From NCBI GenBank assembly GCA_902792435.1, contig CADAZN010000002.1, forward strand, positions 1 to 64,000: a stretch of DNA of 64,000 nt, written 5' to 3'. The stretch is from an uncultured Bacteroidales bacterium. GTDB lineage: Bacteria; Bacteroidota; Bacteroidia; Bacteroidales; Muribaculaceae. How positions within the stretch are numbered: position 1 is the stretch's first letter; each line of letters begins with the position of its first letter. Below are positions 26,354 through 35,427 of the stretch, piece by piece. The position numbers and the translations under genes are program-made. The notes under the pieces were generated by a model. The model searched no databases. It had not been told where the DNA came from and was given only the letters and a program-made list of their open reading frames with translations.

Positions 26354-27673
26354 ATGAGTTTCCCTATAAAACAACAAGTTTTAAACAATATTTTGGCCGA
26401 GCGTGACTTGACCGACGTGTCAAAGACCACCATACGCCAGTGTGCTGCAATTGCTGCCGAGATGGAGAAGGCTGCAGGCGAAAAGTTCTTGCGACTAGAA
26501 GTTGGTGTGCCAGGTCTTGCACCTGGCCAAGTGGGTGTTGATGCTCAAAAAGCAGCTCTCGACAATGGTATAGCAAGCATTTATCCTGCAATCAGCGGTC
26601 TACCCGAGCTCAAAGAGAATGCCTCACGTTTTATCAAGGCTTTTATTGATGTCGACATCAATCCTGAATGCATCGTCCCAACTGTTGGTTCTATGCAAGC
26701 AGGTATGAACCTGATGCTCGAATGCTCACAACTAGATCCTAAAAAAGATACTATTCTTTATGTTAATCCTGGCTTTGCTCCCCATGTGATGCAAGCTCAA
26801 GTTCAAGGCATAAAGCATGAGCAATTCGACATTTATGAATTCCGTGGTGCAAAACTCCGTGACAAGCTCGAAGAGTATTGCTCTAAAGGTAATATTGTGG
26901 CCATCGTTTATTCTAACCCCAATAACCCATCATGGGTATGCTTGACTGACGAGGAACTGCAAATAATTGGCGATATGGCCAACAAATATGACATGATAGT
27001 GCTTGAAGATCATGCCTACATGTGCATGGATTTCCGCACCGACAAATCTGTTCCTTTTGAGCCTCCATTCCAGCCCACCGTTGCACGTTACACCGACAAC
27101 TATGTCTTCATGCTCTCTGGCTCTAAGATTTTCAGTTACGCTGGTGAGCGCATCGCAGTAGTTGCTTTCAGTAACAAGCTCTTCAACCGTGAGTATCCCG
27201 CATTGCGCGAACGCTACCGCATTGGTCGCATGGGTGACAACTTCATATTCACCTATCTCTATGTAGCATCTTCAGGTACTTCTCATTCGGCTCAACATGC
27301 TCTCTCTGCAATGATGAAAGCTGCTGCCGATGGCACCTACAAGTTTGTTGACGAAGTGCGTGAATATGGCCGCCGAGCTAAGATTACTAAAGAAATATTC
27401 TTGAAGCATGGATTCAATATCATCTATGATAAAGATGGGGACCAAGACCTTGCCGACGGATTCTATTACACAATAGGTTATGAGGGAATGAGCGATTCAG
27501 AATTGCTTAACGACTTGATGCTTTGTGGCATCTCGGCCATCACTCTCAACACCACAGGCAGCAAGCAACCTGGTATCCGCGCTTGTGTGTCGCAGCTTAA
27601 CAGCGAATGGCACATTCAAGCTCTTGATGAACGCTTGAAACTCTTTGTTGAACTACAAAATAGCAAGAAATAA
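26354..27673 (+). CDS. PLP-dependent aminotransferase (class I/II), probably aromatic
   Basis: A protein of 439 residues with the fold-type I aminotransferase landmarks: YSNPNNPSWVCLTDEEL, the Asp in VLEDHAYMCMD that holds the PLP nitrogen, the PLP lysine in SGSKIFSYAGERIA, and a C-terminal Arg in GIRACVSQLN for the substrate carboxylate. The start was placed at MSFPIKQQVLNN. The longer frame (from 26213) overlaps iorB and reads out of its coding register. Its position between iorAB and the CoA transferase suggests it supplies the 2-oxoacid, such as indolepyruvate or phenylpyruvate, to IorAB. This is inference from context. Its stop overlaps the next ATG by one base (TAATG). Confidence 0.85.
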   Translation: MSFPIKQQVLNNILAERDLTDVSKTTIRQCAAIAAEMEKAAGEKFLRLEVGVPGLAPGQVGVDAQKAALDNGIASIYPAISGLPELKENASRFIKAFIDVDINPECIVPTVGSMQAGMNLMLECSQLDPKKDTILYVNPGFAPHVMQAQVQGIKHEQFDIYEFRGAKLRDKLEEYCSKGNIVAIVYSNPNNPSWVCLTDEELQIIGDMANKYDMIVLEDHAYMCMDFRTDKSVPFEPPFQPTVARYTDNYVFMLSGSKIFSYAGERIAVVAFSNKLFNREYPALRERYRIGRMGDNFIFTYLYVASSGTSHSAQHALSAMMKAAADGTYKFVDEVREYGRRAKITKEIFLKHGFNIIYDKDGDQDLADGFYYTIGYEGMSDSELLNDLMLCGISAITLNTTGSKQPGIRACVSQLNSEWHIQALDERLKLFVELQNSKK

Positions 27674-28965
27674 TGAATTACATGAGTGCCGACGAGGCTG
27701 TTCGCCTTGTCAAGAGTGGAGACCACATCTACTGCATGGGTAGCACAGCGATTCCTGTAGTGCTTCAGAGCGCATTGGCACGACGTGCCAGTGAGCTTCG
27801 TGATGTAGTAGTCTATTCTGCTTTCAACGTGCCTTATGGCGAGTGCCCACTTTGCAATCCCGAGTATAAGGACTCTTTCATTACTAAAAGCCTTTTCCTT
27901 AGCGGTGACCAACGCAAGTGGGTGGCTCAAGGCTACGGCGAAGTAATCCCTGCTTTCCTAGGCGAGATCCCATTCCTGTTCCGCAGCAAGCAACTGCCTC
28001 TAGACGTCACTTTCCTCAACTGCTCTCCTCCCGACAAGGATGGCTATTGCAGCTATGGCATGAGTGCCGACCTGGCCTTTAGCGCTGTGGAGATGTCAAA
28101 GACTATCATCGCTCAAATCAATGATAGTATGCCTTACTTATGTGGTGCTGCCAAAATTCACGAAAGCCAGATTGCCGCAGCGGTTCGTTGCGATGAGCCT
28201 CCTTTGGCAATGGAGTTTGGCGAGTCTACACCCATCGAGAGTGCAATTGGCGGTTTTATTGCTGCCGAAATTCCCGATGGCGCCACATTGCAGATTGGTG
28301 TGGGAGGAATACCCAACGCAGTGCTTGCCGGAATCAAAAACCACAAACACCTTGGTTTGCACACCGAGGCAATGACCGACGGCGTTGTAAGGCTCATGGA
28401 AGAAGGCGTGATTGACAACAGTCTCAAGAAAATTCGTCCAGGTAAGAGTGTTGCAAGTTTAGCACTTGGCTCTAAACGTATGTATGACTTCCTACATTAC
28501 AATGAGGATGTTGAATTCTATGACGTAGCTTGGACCAATGACCCTGCCATCATCCGTCAGAATCCTAAGCCCATTGCCATCAACAGCGCAATTGAGGTGG
28601 ACTTGACCGGACAGATTTGCGCCGACAGCATTGGCACAATGATTTTCTCGAGTGTGGGCGGACAGCATGACTTCATGTATGGTGCAGCACTAAATCCTGA
28701 AGGCAAAACCTTCATTGCCCTCCCCTCTCGCACAGGTAAGGGCAAGAGCAAGATTGTGCCAACTCTCACTCCTGGTGCTGGAGTGGTTACCACTCGTTTC
28801 CAAACACAGTATGTTGTAACCGAGCATGGTATCGTTTACTTGCGCAACAAGAGCATGGCTGAGCGTGCGCGTGCACTTATCTCGATTGCTCATCCCGATG
28901 ACCGTGAAGAACTCGAGCGCGCGGCCTACGAGCGTTTCGGATACTCATTCCTCCGCTACAAGTAA
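27673..28965 (+). CDS. Acetyl-CoA hydrolase/CoA-transferase family protein
   Basis: A protein of 430 residues of the acyl-CoA:acetate CoA-transferase family (Cat1/4-hydroxybutyrate CoA-transferase type). Motifs seen: the CoA oxyanion-hole segment GVGGIPNAVL near 216, the HTEAMTDGVV segment near 236 carrying the catalytic Glu, then GGQHDFMYGAA and VVTEHGIVYLR. It moves CoA between acyl-CoA and acetate, or hydrolyses it. Translational coupling with the aminotransferase (TAATG overlap) places it in the ior operon, so its natural substrates may be aryl- or branched acyl-CoA made by IorAB. A strong terminator follows. The exact acyl range cannot be told. Confidence 0.9.
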   Translation: MNYMSADEAVRLVKSGDHIYCMGSTAIPVVLQSALARRASELRDVVVYSAFNVPYGECPLCNPEYKDSFITKSLFLSGDQRKWVAQGYGEVIPAFLGEIPFLFRSKQLPLDVTFLNCSPPDKDGYCSYGMSADLAFSAVEMSKTIIAQINDSMPYLCGAAKIHESQIAAAVRCDEPPLAMEFGESTPIESAIGGFIAAEIPDGATLQIGVGGIPNAVLAGIKNHKHLGLHTEAMTDGVVRLMEEGVIDNSLKKIRPGKSVASLALGSKRMYDFLHYNEDVEFYDVAWTNDPAIIRQNPKPIAINSAIEVDLTGQICADSIGTMIFSSVGGQHDFMYGAALNPEGKTFIALPSRTGKGKSKIVPTLTPGAGVVTTRFQTQYVVTEHGIVYLRNKSMAERARALISIAHPDDREELERAAYERFGYSFLRYK

Positions 28966-28995
28966 GCAGCTCAAGCACTAACAATTCATTAACAC

Positions 28996-29027
28996 AAAAG
29001 CGTCCCGAAAAAAATCGGGACGCTTTT
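28996..29027. terminator. Bidirectional terminator between the CoA-transferase and buk
   Basis: A perfect inverted repeat AAAAGCGTCCCGA / TCGGGACGCTTTT with a short A-rich loop, located between convergent genes. Confidence 0.9.
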
Positions 29028-29065
29028 GATTATGCATGCATTGTGTATTTTGAATCATGCATTGA

Positions 29066-30127
29066 TTATTTGTATTCTTTTGCTTCGCGCTTACCTTTAA
29101 GCACAGCAGCAGCATTTCCTGCAAGGGCACCCATCTCGTCCTCACCTGGGAAGCAATAAGTGGGAGCCAGGAAGTCGATGCGTTTGCGCAGCTCGCCAGT
29201 GAGATAGTCACTGTGGGCCATACCACCTGTGAGAAGGATGGCATCAATCTTGCCGCAAAGCACTGCGCTCTGCGCTGCAATAGCCTTTGCTACATGATAA
29301 ATCATGGCATCAAGAACAAGCTTTGCATGCTTGTCGCCATTGTTGATGCGCTCTTCAATCTCAAGCAAGTCGGTAGTTCCCAAATGAGCGTTCAATCCTC
29401 CCTTGCCAGTAATCATCTTAAGGAGTTCCTCCTTAGTATATTTGCCACTGAAGCACAGGCGAACAAGATCGGCTGCTGGAATAGTTCCTGCTCTTTCGGG
29501 AGTGAATGGTCCCTCGCCATCGAGTGCATTAGGAGCATCAACAGCAACACCCTTCTCATGGGCAGCTACCGAGATACCACCGCCCAAGTGGCAGATGATA
29601 AGGTTCATATCCTCATATTTCTTACCAATCTCACGAGCGAAGCGACGTGCGATAGCCTTCTGGTTGAGTGGATGCCAAATGCTGCAACGCTGAATCTCTG
29701 GAATACCGCAAATGCGTGCGTAGTCATTCAATTCATCAACTACTACAGGGTCGGCAATGAAGCTGCGGCAACCTGGAATCTGTTGAGCAATTTTGTGAGC
29801 GATGAGGCAGCCAAGGTTGCAAGCATGCTCGCGTGTTGTTTTGCGAGTGTCCTCAAGCATCTTCTCATTAATTTCATAAACACCACCAGGAACAGCCTTA
29901 GCCAAACCGCCGCGACCAATAACAGCCTTAAAGTTGAAGTCTACATTTGTAACCTTTATTTCGTTCATTACAAGGTTGTAACGGAACTCAAATTGATCCA
30001 AAACGGTTTTATAAGGAGCAAGTTCTTCAGGTTTGTGACGAATTGAGCGAAGCAATAATGGAGTCTCGCCTTCATAAACAGCAAACTTGGTTGATGTTGA
30101 TCCAGGATTTATTACAAGTATACGCAT
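29066..30127 (-). CDS. buk: Butyrate kinase
   Basis: A protein of 353 residues of the acetate/butyrate kinase family (ASKHA fold). It opens with RILVINPGSTSTKFAVYEGE, the phosphate-1 loop. Other motifs are CHLGGGISVAAHEKG, DALDGEGPFTPERAG and TGGMAHSDYL. It turns butyryl-phosphate plus ADP into butyrate plus ATP. Members also accept branched or aromatic acyl phosphates. The start was set at the Met before RILVINPG, which removes an unlikely 19-residue extension that overlaps the ptb stop. The gene follows ptb by 40 bases. No butyryl-CoA synthesis genes are in the window. Confidence 0.94.
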   Translation of the reverse strand: MRILVINPGSTSTKFAVYEGETPLLLRSIRHKPEELAPYKTVLDQFEFRYNLVMNEIKVTNVDFNFKAVIGRGGLAKAVPGGVYEINEKMLEDTRKTTREHACNLGCLIAHKIAQQIPGCRSFIADPVVVDELNDYARICGIPEIQRCSIWHPLNQKAIARRFAREIGKKYEDMNLIICHLGGGISVAAHEKGVAVDAPNALDGEGPFTPERAGTIPAADLVRLCFSGKYTKEELLKMITGKGGLNAHLGTTDLLEIEERINNGDKHAKLVLDAMIYHVAKAIAAQSAVLCGKIDAILLTGGMAHSDYLTGELRKRIDFLAPTYCFPGEDEMGALAGNAAAVLKGKREAKEYK

Positions 30128-30167
30128 AGTTGTTTGAATATTAAATGTATAAATTAAGAATTGGGAA

Positions 30168-31073
30168 TTAGATTGCCGATGCAACTGCTAGGCTATAGAA
30201 CTTAGACTCAATACTGTCTCCGCGGCTTGGAAGAACTACAGGAACCTTTGCGCCCTGAAGCAAGCCAGCTGTCTGAGCATGACACAACAGAGTGATGGTT
30301 TTGTAGAACACGTTACCACTCTCAATCTCAGGGAAGAGAACTGCGTCAGCCTCGCCATTGATAGGCGACTCAATGCCCTTGTGGTGCATGCTCTCGTAGC
30401 AAAGTGAGCACTTCAGGTCGAGAGGACCATCAACGATGCAGTTGCCAAATTCGCCTTGGGCAGCTTTCTCTTTAATAATCACATAGTCACCAGTGCAGGG
30501 GAAGTGACGCTCATCAACTTTTTCCGAGCAATGAATGAGTGAAATCTTAGGCTCCTCGATGTGAAGAGCGTGAGCAATCTTGGCTACATACTTCACTTGC
30601 TCAATGCGTTGGTCTACAGTGGGACATGGAATCACAGCTGCATCAGTAAAGAGAAGTAGGCGTTTCAGCTCAGGTATATCGGCAACTGTGACATGAGTAA
30701 GCACGTTACCCTTAGGAAGGATACCTGTCTCTTTGTTAAGAACTGCGCGAAGCAGATTGTCGGTATTGAGCAATCCTTTCATAAGAACATTGGCACGGTC
30801 TTCACGAACCTCAGTGACTGCCTTGGCAGCAGCATCGTCACGGTCTGATGCGTCAATGATACTAAACTCGCTCTTATATTGAGCAAGACGCTCATCGGCC
30901 TCAATCTCTTTGCGACATCCAACAAATGTCACAGTGATAATACCAGCCTCCAATGCTTTAAGCACAGCACTGCGAGTAACATCGTCCTCGGCCCATACTA
31001 CAGCCACGCGGCTTTTTGTTCCCTTACTTGCTAAATGAGCAGTGAGCTCATTAAAATTCTTGATACTTGGCAT
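30168..31073 (-). CDS. ptb: Phosphate butyryltransferase
   Basis: A protein of 302 residues of the phosphate acetyl/butyryltransferase family, exchanging CoA for phosphate on butyryl-CoA or related acyl-CoA. Recognisable parts are VLMKGLLNTDNLLRAVLNKE, SHVTV-like LTHVTVADIP, the FTDAAVIPCPTVDQ segment and DAVLFPEIESGN near the C-terminus. The start was set at MPSIKNFNELTAHL. The longest frame adds 27 residues that run across the promoter at 31123-31130. It is the first gene of the ptb-buk pair, which makes ATP by substrate-level phosphorylation. The neighbouring ior operon suggests amino-acid-derived acyl-CoAs as substrates. Confidence 0.94.
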   Translation of the reverse strand: MPSIKNFNELTAHLASKGTKSRVAVVWAEDDVTRSAVLKALEAGIITVTFVGCRKEIEADERLAQYKSEFSIIDASDRDDAAAKAVTEVREDRANVLMKGLLNTDNLLRAVLNKETGILPKGNVLTHVTVADIPELKRLLLFTDAAVIPCPTVDQRIEQVKYVAKIAHALHIEEPKISLIHCSEKVDERHFPCTGDYVIIKEKAAQGEFGNCIVDGPLDLKCSLCYESMHHKGIESPINGEADAVLFPEIESGNVFYKTITLLCHAQTAGLLQGAKVPVVLPSRGDSIESKFYSLAVASAI

Positions 31074-31122
31074 GTTTTTTAAATAAAATATTGTTTTTGG
31101 TGTTATGTTATGTTTTCTTGTG

Positions 31123-31130
31123 CAAAGGTA
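31123..31130 (-). promoter_or_regulatory. -7 promoter box of ptb-buk
   Basis: On the minus strand this reads TACCTTTG followed by C, 49 bases upstream of the ptb ATG. It decides the choice of the internal ptb start. Confidence 0.5.
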
Positions 31131-31331
31131 GTTATTATTTTTTAGAATAGCCACAATTATAACCCAGTTTTTTCTAATAGAAAATCAAAGGAGCATCAGT
31201 TATTTGAATAGGACCTAATAATCAGCTATTAAAGAAAAACTTTGAGAAAAACACCAAATAAAAAATTAAGACAAGTTTATTCTTTTAATCTAATCAAAAA
31301 TTTGTTTTTTGTTTCTTAGCACAGATCATTC

Positions 31332-31362
31332 TTGAATATTACAAATTAAATGTGTAATTTTG
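31332..31362 (+). promoter_or_regulatory. Promoter of the first flippase gene
   Basis: TTG (31332-31334) and TAATTTTG (31355-31362) are spaced by 20 bases, 19 bases before the ATG at 31382. Confidence 0.6.
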
Positions 31363-31381
31363 CGTGTTTTAACAACATAAA

Positions 31382-32848
31382 ATGTACGACTCTACACAAC
31401 ACCTAAAAGAACGCACAGGCCAAAGCCTCTTCTGGAGCATGCTGAACAACGGTACGCTACAGGTGCTCAACATTCTATTTGGTGTTGTCCTTGCGCGATT
31501 GCTCTCGCCAGGAGATTATGGCATTGTGGGAGTTCTCACCATTTTCACACTCATTGCAGGCAACCTTCAGAGTAGCGGATTCACTCAAGCCCTAATAAAC
31601 TTGAAACCGCCCAAAGACGAAGACTACAACTCGGTATTCTGGTTCAATGTGATAGTAAGCATATTCTTATATGCCATTCTATGGGTTTGCGCACCACTAA
31701 TTGCCGACTTCTTCCATCAACCTGTTCTAGTTGATGTTTCAAGATTTGTATTTTTGGCATTCTTTATTTCCTCTTTCGGAATAGCACATGCTGCTTATTT
31801 GAGCAAAAATATGATGAACCGTGAGGTTGCAATAATCAATCTCATTGCACTACTCTGTTCCGGAGGAATTGGAATTGTACTCGCCTTCAACGGTTACAAA
31901 TATTGGGCACTCGCTTGGCAACAAGTCATATATATAACAGTGCTTAATATTGGGCGTTATTACTTTGTAAAATGGCGACCCTCATGGCGCATTGACTTTG
32001 GACCAGTGAAACGGATGTTTGGCTTTGCTGTCAACATACTCTTCACAAATATAATCAACACTCTGAGCGGACAAGTATTGACCTTTATCTTCGGTCGATT
32101 CTTCCCTATCGCCCAAGTGGGAAACTTCAGCCAAGCCAACAAATGGAACACTCAAGCCAACACCTTTATAAGTGGCACAATGAGCCAAGTGATTCAAACT
32201 GTTCTAGTGAGTGTGTCTGATGATAAAGAAAGACAAAAACGAGTATTCCGCAAAATGTTAAGATTCACATCATTCTTTGCTTTCCCGGTTATGCTTGGAC
32301 TCGCATTTGTATCTAGAGAGTTTGTGGAAGTTGTTTTAGGCGAAAAATGGGTTGAGTGCATTCCATTATTACAAGTGCTTTGTGTTGCAGGAGCATTCAT
32401 GCCACTTTACACTGTTTATCAACATCTAGCTATAGGATGTAAACGTAGTGACCTGTACTTATGGTGCAATGTTGGCCAAATAGTCCTTCAAATCGGAATA
32501 ACGCTATTGTGCTACTATTATTACTCTAAATCCATTATTGTAGTGGTTACTCTATACTCAATATTTACAATCCTGTGGCTTGTTTCCTGGCAAATAGTTG
32601 CTAAGCGATTGATAAATCTAAAATGGGGCGAGGCGATTGTCGACATAGCTCCTTTTGCAATCATCACATTTGCAGTGCTAGCACTCACCCACCTTGCAAC
32701 ATTCTGGATAAATAATCCAGTGTGGCTATTGGTAATTAAAGTGATAGTAGCTATTGCGCTTTACATAGCCACTATGAAAATTGTAAAGGTCAAGATATTT
32801 GAGGAATGTTGGGATTTTGCTCGGAAAAAGATTACAAGGAATAAATAG
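31382..32848 (+). CDS. Wzx-type polysaccharide flippase (MOP superfamily), copy 1
   Basis: A protein of 488 residues with about 12-14 hydrophobic segments and the N-terminal LFWSMLNNGTLQVLNILFGVVLARLLSP style of the WzxC/TuaB/O-antigen flippase group. It would flip undecaprenyl-linked repeat units across the inner membrane. It reads on the plus strand, against the main direction of the polysaccharide locus, has its own promoter, and ends 10 bases from the convergent glycosyltransferase at 32859. A second MOP flippase lies at 33942-35363. Which one serves the locus is unclear. Confidence 0.88.
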   Translation: MYDSTQHLKERTGQSLFWSMLNNGTLQVLNILFGVVLARLLSPGDYGIVGVLTIFTLIAGNLQSSGFTQALINLKPPKDEDYNSVFWFNVIVSIFLYAILWVCAPLIADFFHQPVLVDVSRFVFLAFFISSFGIAHAAYLSKNMMNREVAIINLIALLCSGGIGIVLAFNGYKYWALAWQQVIYITVLNIGRYYFVKWRPSWRIDFGPVKRMFGFAVNILFTNIINTLSGQVLTFIFGRFFPIAQVGNFSQANKWNTQANTFISGTMSQVIQTVLVSVSDDKERQKRVFRKMLRFTSFFAFPVMLGLAFVSREFVEVVLGEKWVECIPLLQVLCVAGAFMPLYTVYQHLAIGCKRSDLYLWCNVGQIVLQIGITLLCYYYYSKSIIVVVTLYSIFTILWLVSWQIVAKRLINLKWGEAIVDIAPFAIITFAVLALTHLATFWINNPVWLLVIKVIVAIALYIATMKIVKVKIFEECWDFARKKITRNK

Positions 32849-32858
32849 TCCCATAAAA

Positions 32859-33812
32859 TCACTTTACCATCAACAAGTAGATTCTGCGTGATGACATGTA
32901 GATGAAATTCACCAATTTGAATGGCAATCTCGACTTCATCAAGGCTGTTAAAAATTGGGTTGTCAGGCAAGTAGGCTTCAGCTTAAAGTGTTCTTCAACA
33001 AGACTTCTTTCAACGTTGAAACTCCTAGCAAATCGCCACACGTTAACCCATCCCATTTGAGCTGACACAGCAAATGTTTTCCAGCGGGGGTGATTGAGTA
33101 AGTACTCCCCCACTATCTGCTGAGCTTTCAAGAAAGAAATAGCATTCTTGGTAGTTATATTGTTTGTATAAGATTGTGAATTATCATCCCTATAATAATA
33201 CAAACATTCATCAACCCAACTGCGTCGAGCATTAATCAGTAATCGAGGCAGCACCGAGAAATCTTCGCCATAATCCACCCCTTTGAAAAAAGTAATATTA
33301 TTGTCAACAAACAAAGATGTCTTGATAAGTCTCCCCCAAATGCGGTTAGATTCAACATTCTGGCACAAATAAGTCTTCAAATAGGCTTTGTCGCTAGCAT
33401 GCATCGGATAACATTGCTTGACCGAGGTACCATTGTTTACGATAGAATAACCACCATCAACAATATCTGTCCTAGTGGTGAGCATTTTATCCACCAGCTT
33501 TTCTATCATTGTTGATTCAACATAATCATCACTATCAACAAAAACCACAGCATCACCAGTTGCAGCATTGAGGGCTGTTTTCCTAACCATCGCCACTCCA
33601 AGGTTATGTGCATGGTTTAATATCTTCACTTGCTGCCGGCGCTCAGGATACTGCTCAATGACTTGCTTCAATTGATCAATTGAAGCATCAGGCGTGCAAT
33701 CATTAACAAAGATGTATTCAACATCCTTGTAAGTCTGATCCATAAGATTTGTCGCACACTGTGCGATAAACTTCTCAACACCATATACAGGCACCAACAC
33801 CGAAACTTTCAT
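32859..33812 (-). CDS. Glycosyltransferase family 2
   Basis: A protein of 317 residues with a GT-A fold. The nucleotide-binding start is KVSVLVPVYGVEKFIAQCATNL, then EYIFVNDCTPDAS, HNLGVAMVRKTALN and the metal-binding VFVDSDDYVE (DXD-type) near 92-101. It is cytoplasmic with a membrane-associating basic and aromatic C-terminus. It probably adds a sugar to the lipid-linked repeat unit. The sugar cannot be predicted. A -7 box TACTTTTG on the minus strand at 33839-33846 suggests independent transcription. Confidence 0.92.
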   Translation of the reverse strand: MKVSVLVPVYGVEKFIAQCATNLMDQTYKDVEYIFVNDCTPDASIDQLKQVIEQYPERRQQVKILNHAHNLGVAMVRKTALNAATGDAVVFVDSDDYVESTMIEKLVDKMLTTRTDIVDGGYSIVNNGTSVKQCYPMHASDKAYLKTYLCQNVESNRIWGRLIKTSLFVDNNITFFKGVDYGEDFSVLPRLLINARRSWVDECLYYYRDDNSQSYTNNITTKNAISFLKAQQIVGEYLLNHPRWKTFAVSAQMGWVNVWRFARSFNVERSLVEEHFKLKPTCLTTQFLTALMKSRLPFKLVNFIYMSSRRIYLLMVK

Positions 33813-33838
33813 GCCTCCAACCTCATTTTAGATTTATG

Positions 33839-33846
33839 CAAAAGTA
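33839..33846 (-). promoter_or_regulatory. -7 promoter box of the glycosyltransferase at 32859-33812
   Basis: On the minus strand this reads TACTTTTG followed by C, 26 bases upstream of the ATG at 33812. No convincing -33 box. Confidence 0.45.
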
Positions 33847-33910
33847 ATAATTCTTGCACAATATATTATAATTATCTATTTATTTTTTTCTCAAATCGCC
33901 AAAAAACAAG

Positions 33911-33918
33911 TAACTTTG
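33911..33918 (+). promoter_or_regulatory. -7 promoter box of the second flippase gene
   Basis: TAACTTTG followed by C, 23 bases before the ATG at 33942. The -33 element is unclear. Confidence 0.45.
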
Positions 33919-33941
33919 CATCCGATTTCTATAAACAACCA

Positions 33942-35363
33942 ATGGAAGACGTTAAACAATATAGCCGCAAAAAGAAGTTTATCAAAGACTTCGGGATATA
34001 TGCAATAGGTAATTTGGGATCAAAGCTTATCACTTTCTTGATGATTCCTCTCTACACCTATTTCGTGGAAAAGCCCAGCGATTATGGCTACTTTGACTTG
34101 TGCTTGCAGGTGTGTTTTCTAATGTTTCCAGTTATTACCCTGCAACTGCGCGACGGCTCATTCCGTTTTCTTCTAGATACTCATGATACCAACGAACGCT
34201 CACGCATTATCACATTTGCTTATCGCACGCTCGGCATTACAATAATCTCAACTATAGTTGTAGCATTTTGTTTATCGCTATTTGTACACATCGATTATTT
34301 GTGGAGCACAATTGCCTTATTGGTAGTAATGTCTGCTTATGAGTTCCTTGCACAAATCTCAAGGGGACTAGGTAATAATAAGGCTTTCATTGCAGTAGGG
34401 CTTATAGCATCGTTTGGAATATGCTTTTTTAGTCTCATTTTTGTCGCATGGTTAAAAATGGGTATTATGGGCATCTTCCTTGCCAACATCTTAGCACGTG
34501 TACTATCAATTATAATCGTTGAGTATAAAATGAAGACCTTCAGTCGATTCTTTAATATCAGAATAGACTGGAAGTCTGTTTCTAAGCAAATGCTTAAATA
34601 TAGCATTCCTCTTGTTCCTGTGTCATTGTGTTGGTGGCTAACAACAACAAGTGATCGCTTTTTTGTAAATTTTTATCTTGGACTTGGTTTAACAGGTATT
34701 TATGCTGTGGCAGTGAGATTTGGAGCTGTGATACACACTTTATCTAATATTTTTCTACAAACATGGCAAGAAAATGCTATACAGCAATACAATAGTCAAG
34801 ATAGAGATGATTTCTTTTCTAAAGTTTTTAACTATTATATATATGTACTGTCTTTCACATTAATAGTGTTCACATTTACAGTAAAAATATGTTATGGTTG
34901 GATTGTTGGAGCAAACTATCAAGAGAGCTTAGAATATCTATATCTAATAAACATAAGCACAATGCTTTTTGCCATTACGGTCTACTTTGAGTTGCCCTAC
35001 CAATGCGCAAAAGACACAAAGCGTGCTATTCCATCAATAATCCTCACTGCAGTTGTAAATATCACATTAAACTTTGTCTTAACTCCATTATTGCACATTT
35101 ATGGAGTAATTCTTACTGCAATCATTTCTTACCTCACGTTAATTATATATCGATGGATTGATACTCGTCGTTATTTTACCCTTCATTTTTACAAACGTAC
35201 GATGATTCCATTAGTACTCATCGGTTTTGGTGTAGTACCATTTTATTTAAACTACAATCATTATATTGATGCACTTTTCATAGTGGCATCTTCAATTGTT
35301 CTCTTCTATTCATTATCACCCAAGATGCGTGATGAGATTTTGGGGAAAATAAAAAAAAAGTAA
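33942..35363 (+). CDS. Wzx-type polysaccharide flippase (MOP superfamily), copy 2
   Basis: A protein of 473 residues with about 14 predicted membrane segments and the MOP N-terminus KDFGIYAIGNLGSKLITFLMIP, followed by TYFVEKPSDYGYFDL. It is a lipid-linked oligosaccharide or teichoic-type flippase (RfbX/Wzx class). It differs clearly from copy 1 in sequence, so it is not a recent duplicate. It is on the plus strand with its own -7 box. It runs convergently into the WecG/TagA-type transferase at 35428. DNA becomes more AT-rich from its second half onward. Confidence 0.88.
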   Translation: MEDVKQYSRKKKFIKDFGIYAIGNLGSKLITFLMIPLYTYFVEKPSDYGYFDLCLQVCFLMFPVITLQLRDGSFRFLLDTHDTNERSRIITFAYRTLGITIISTIVVAFCLSLFVHIDYLWSTIALLVVMSAYEFLAQISRGLGNNKAFIAVGLIASFGICFFSLIFVAWLKMGIMGIFLANILARVLSIIIVEYKMKTFSRFFNIRIDWKSVSKQMLKYSIPLVPVSLCWWLTTTSDRFFVNFYLGLGLTGIYAVAVRFGAVIHTLSNIFLQTWQENAIQQYNSQDRDDFFSKVFNYYIYVLSFTLIVFTFTVKICYGWIVGANYQESLEYLYLINISTMLFAITVYFELPYQCAKDTKRAIPSIILTAVVNITLNFVLTPLLHIYGVILTAIISYLTLIIYRWIDTRRYFTLHFYKRTMIPLVLIGFGVVPFYLNYNHYIDALFIVASSIVLFYSLSPKMRDEILGKIKKK

Positions 35364-35427
35364 TCCCATCTCACAGGACCACTTAAGAATGCTTTTAGGG
35401 AATTAACAATCCGTCACAAAATCTCTG

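Larger units (their letters stand above)
31074..31381. other. 308-base intergenic region between ptb and the first flippase
   Basis: An AT-rich, non-coding stretch between divergent genes. It holds the ptb-buk promoter box (31123-31130, minus) and the flippase promoter (31332-31362, plus). I see no further repeats or RNA structure in it. Confidence 0.7.
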
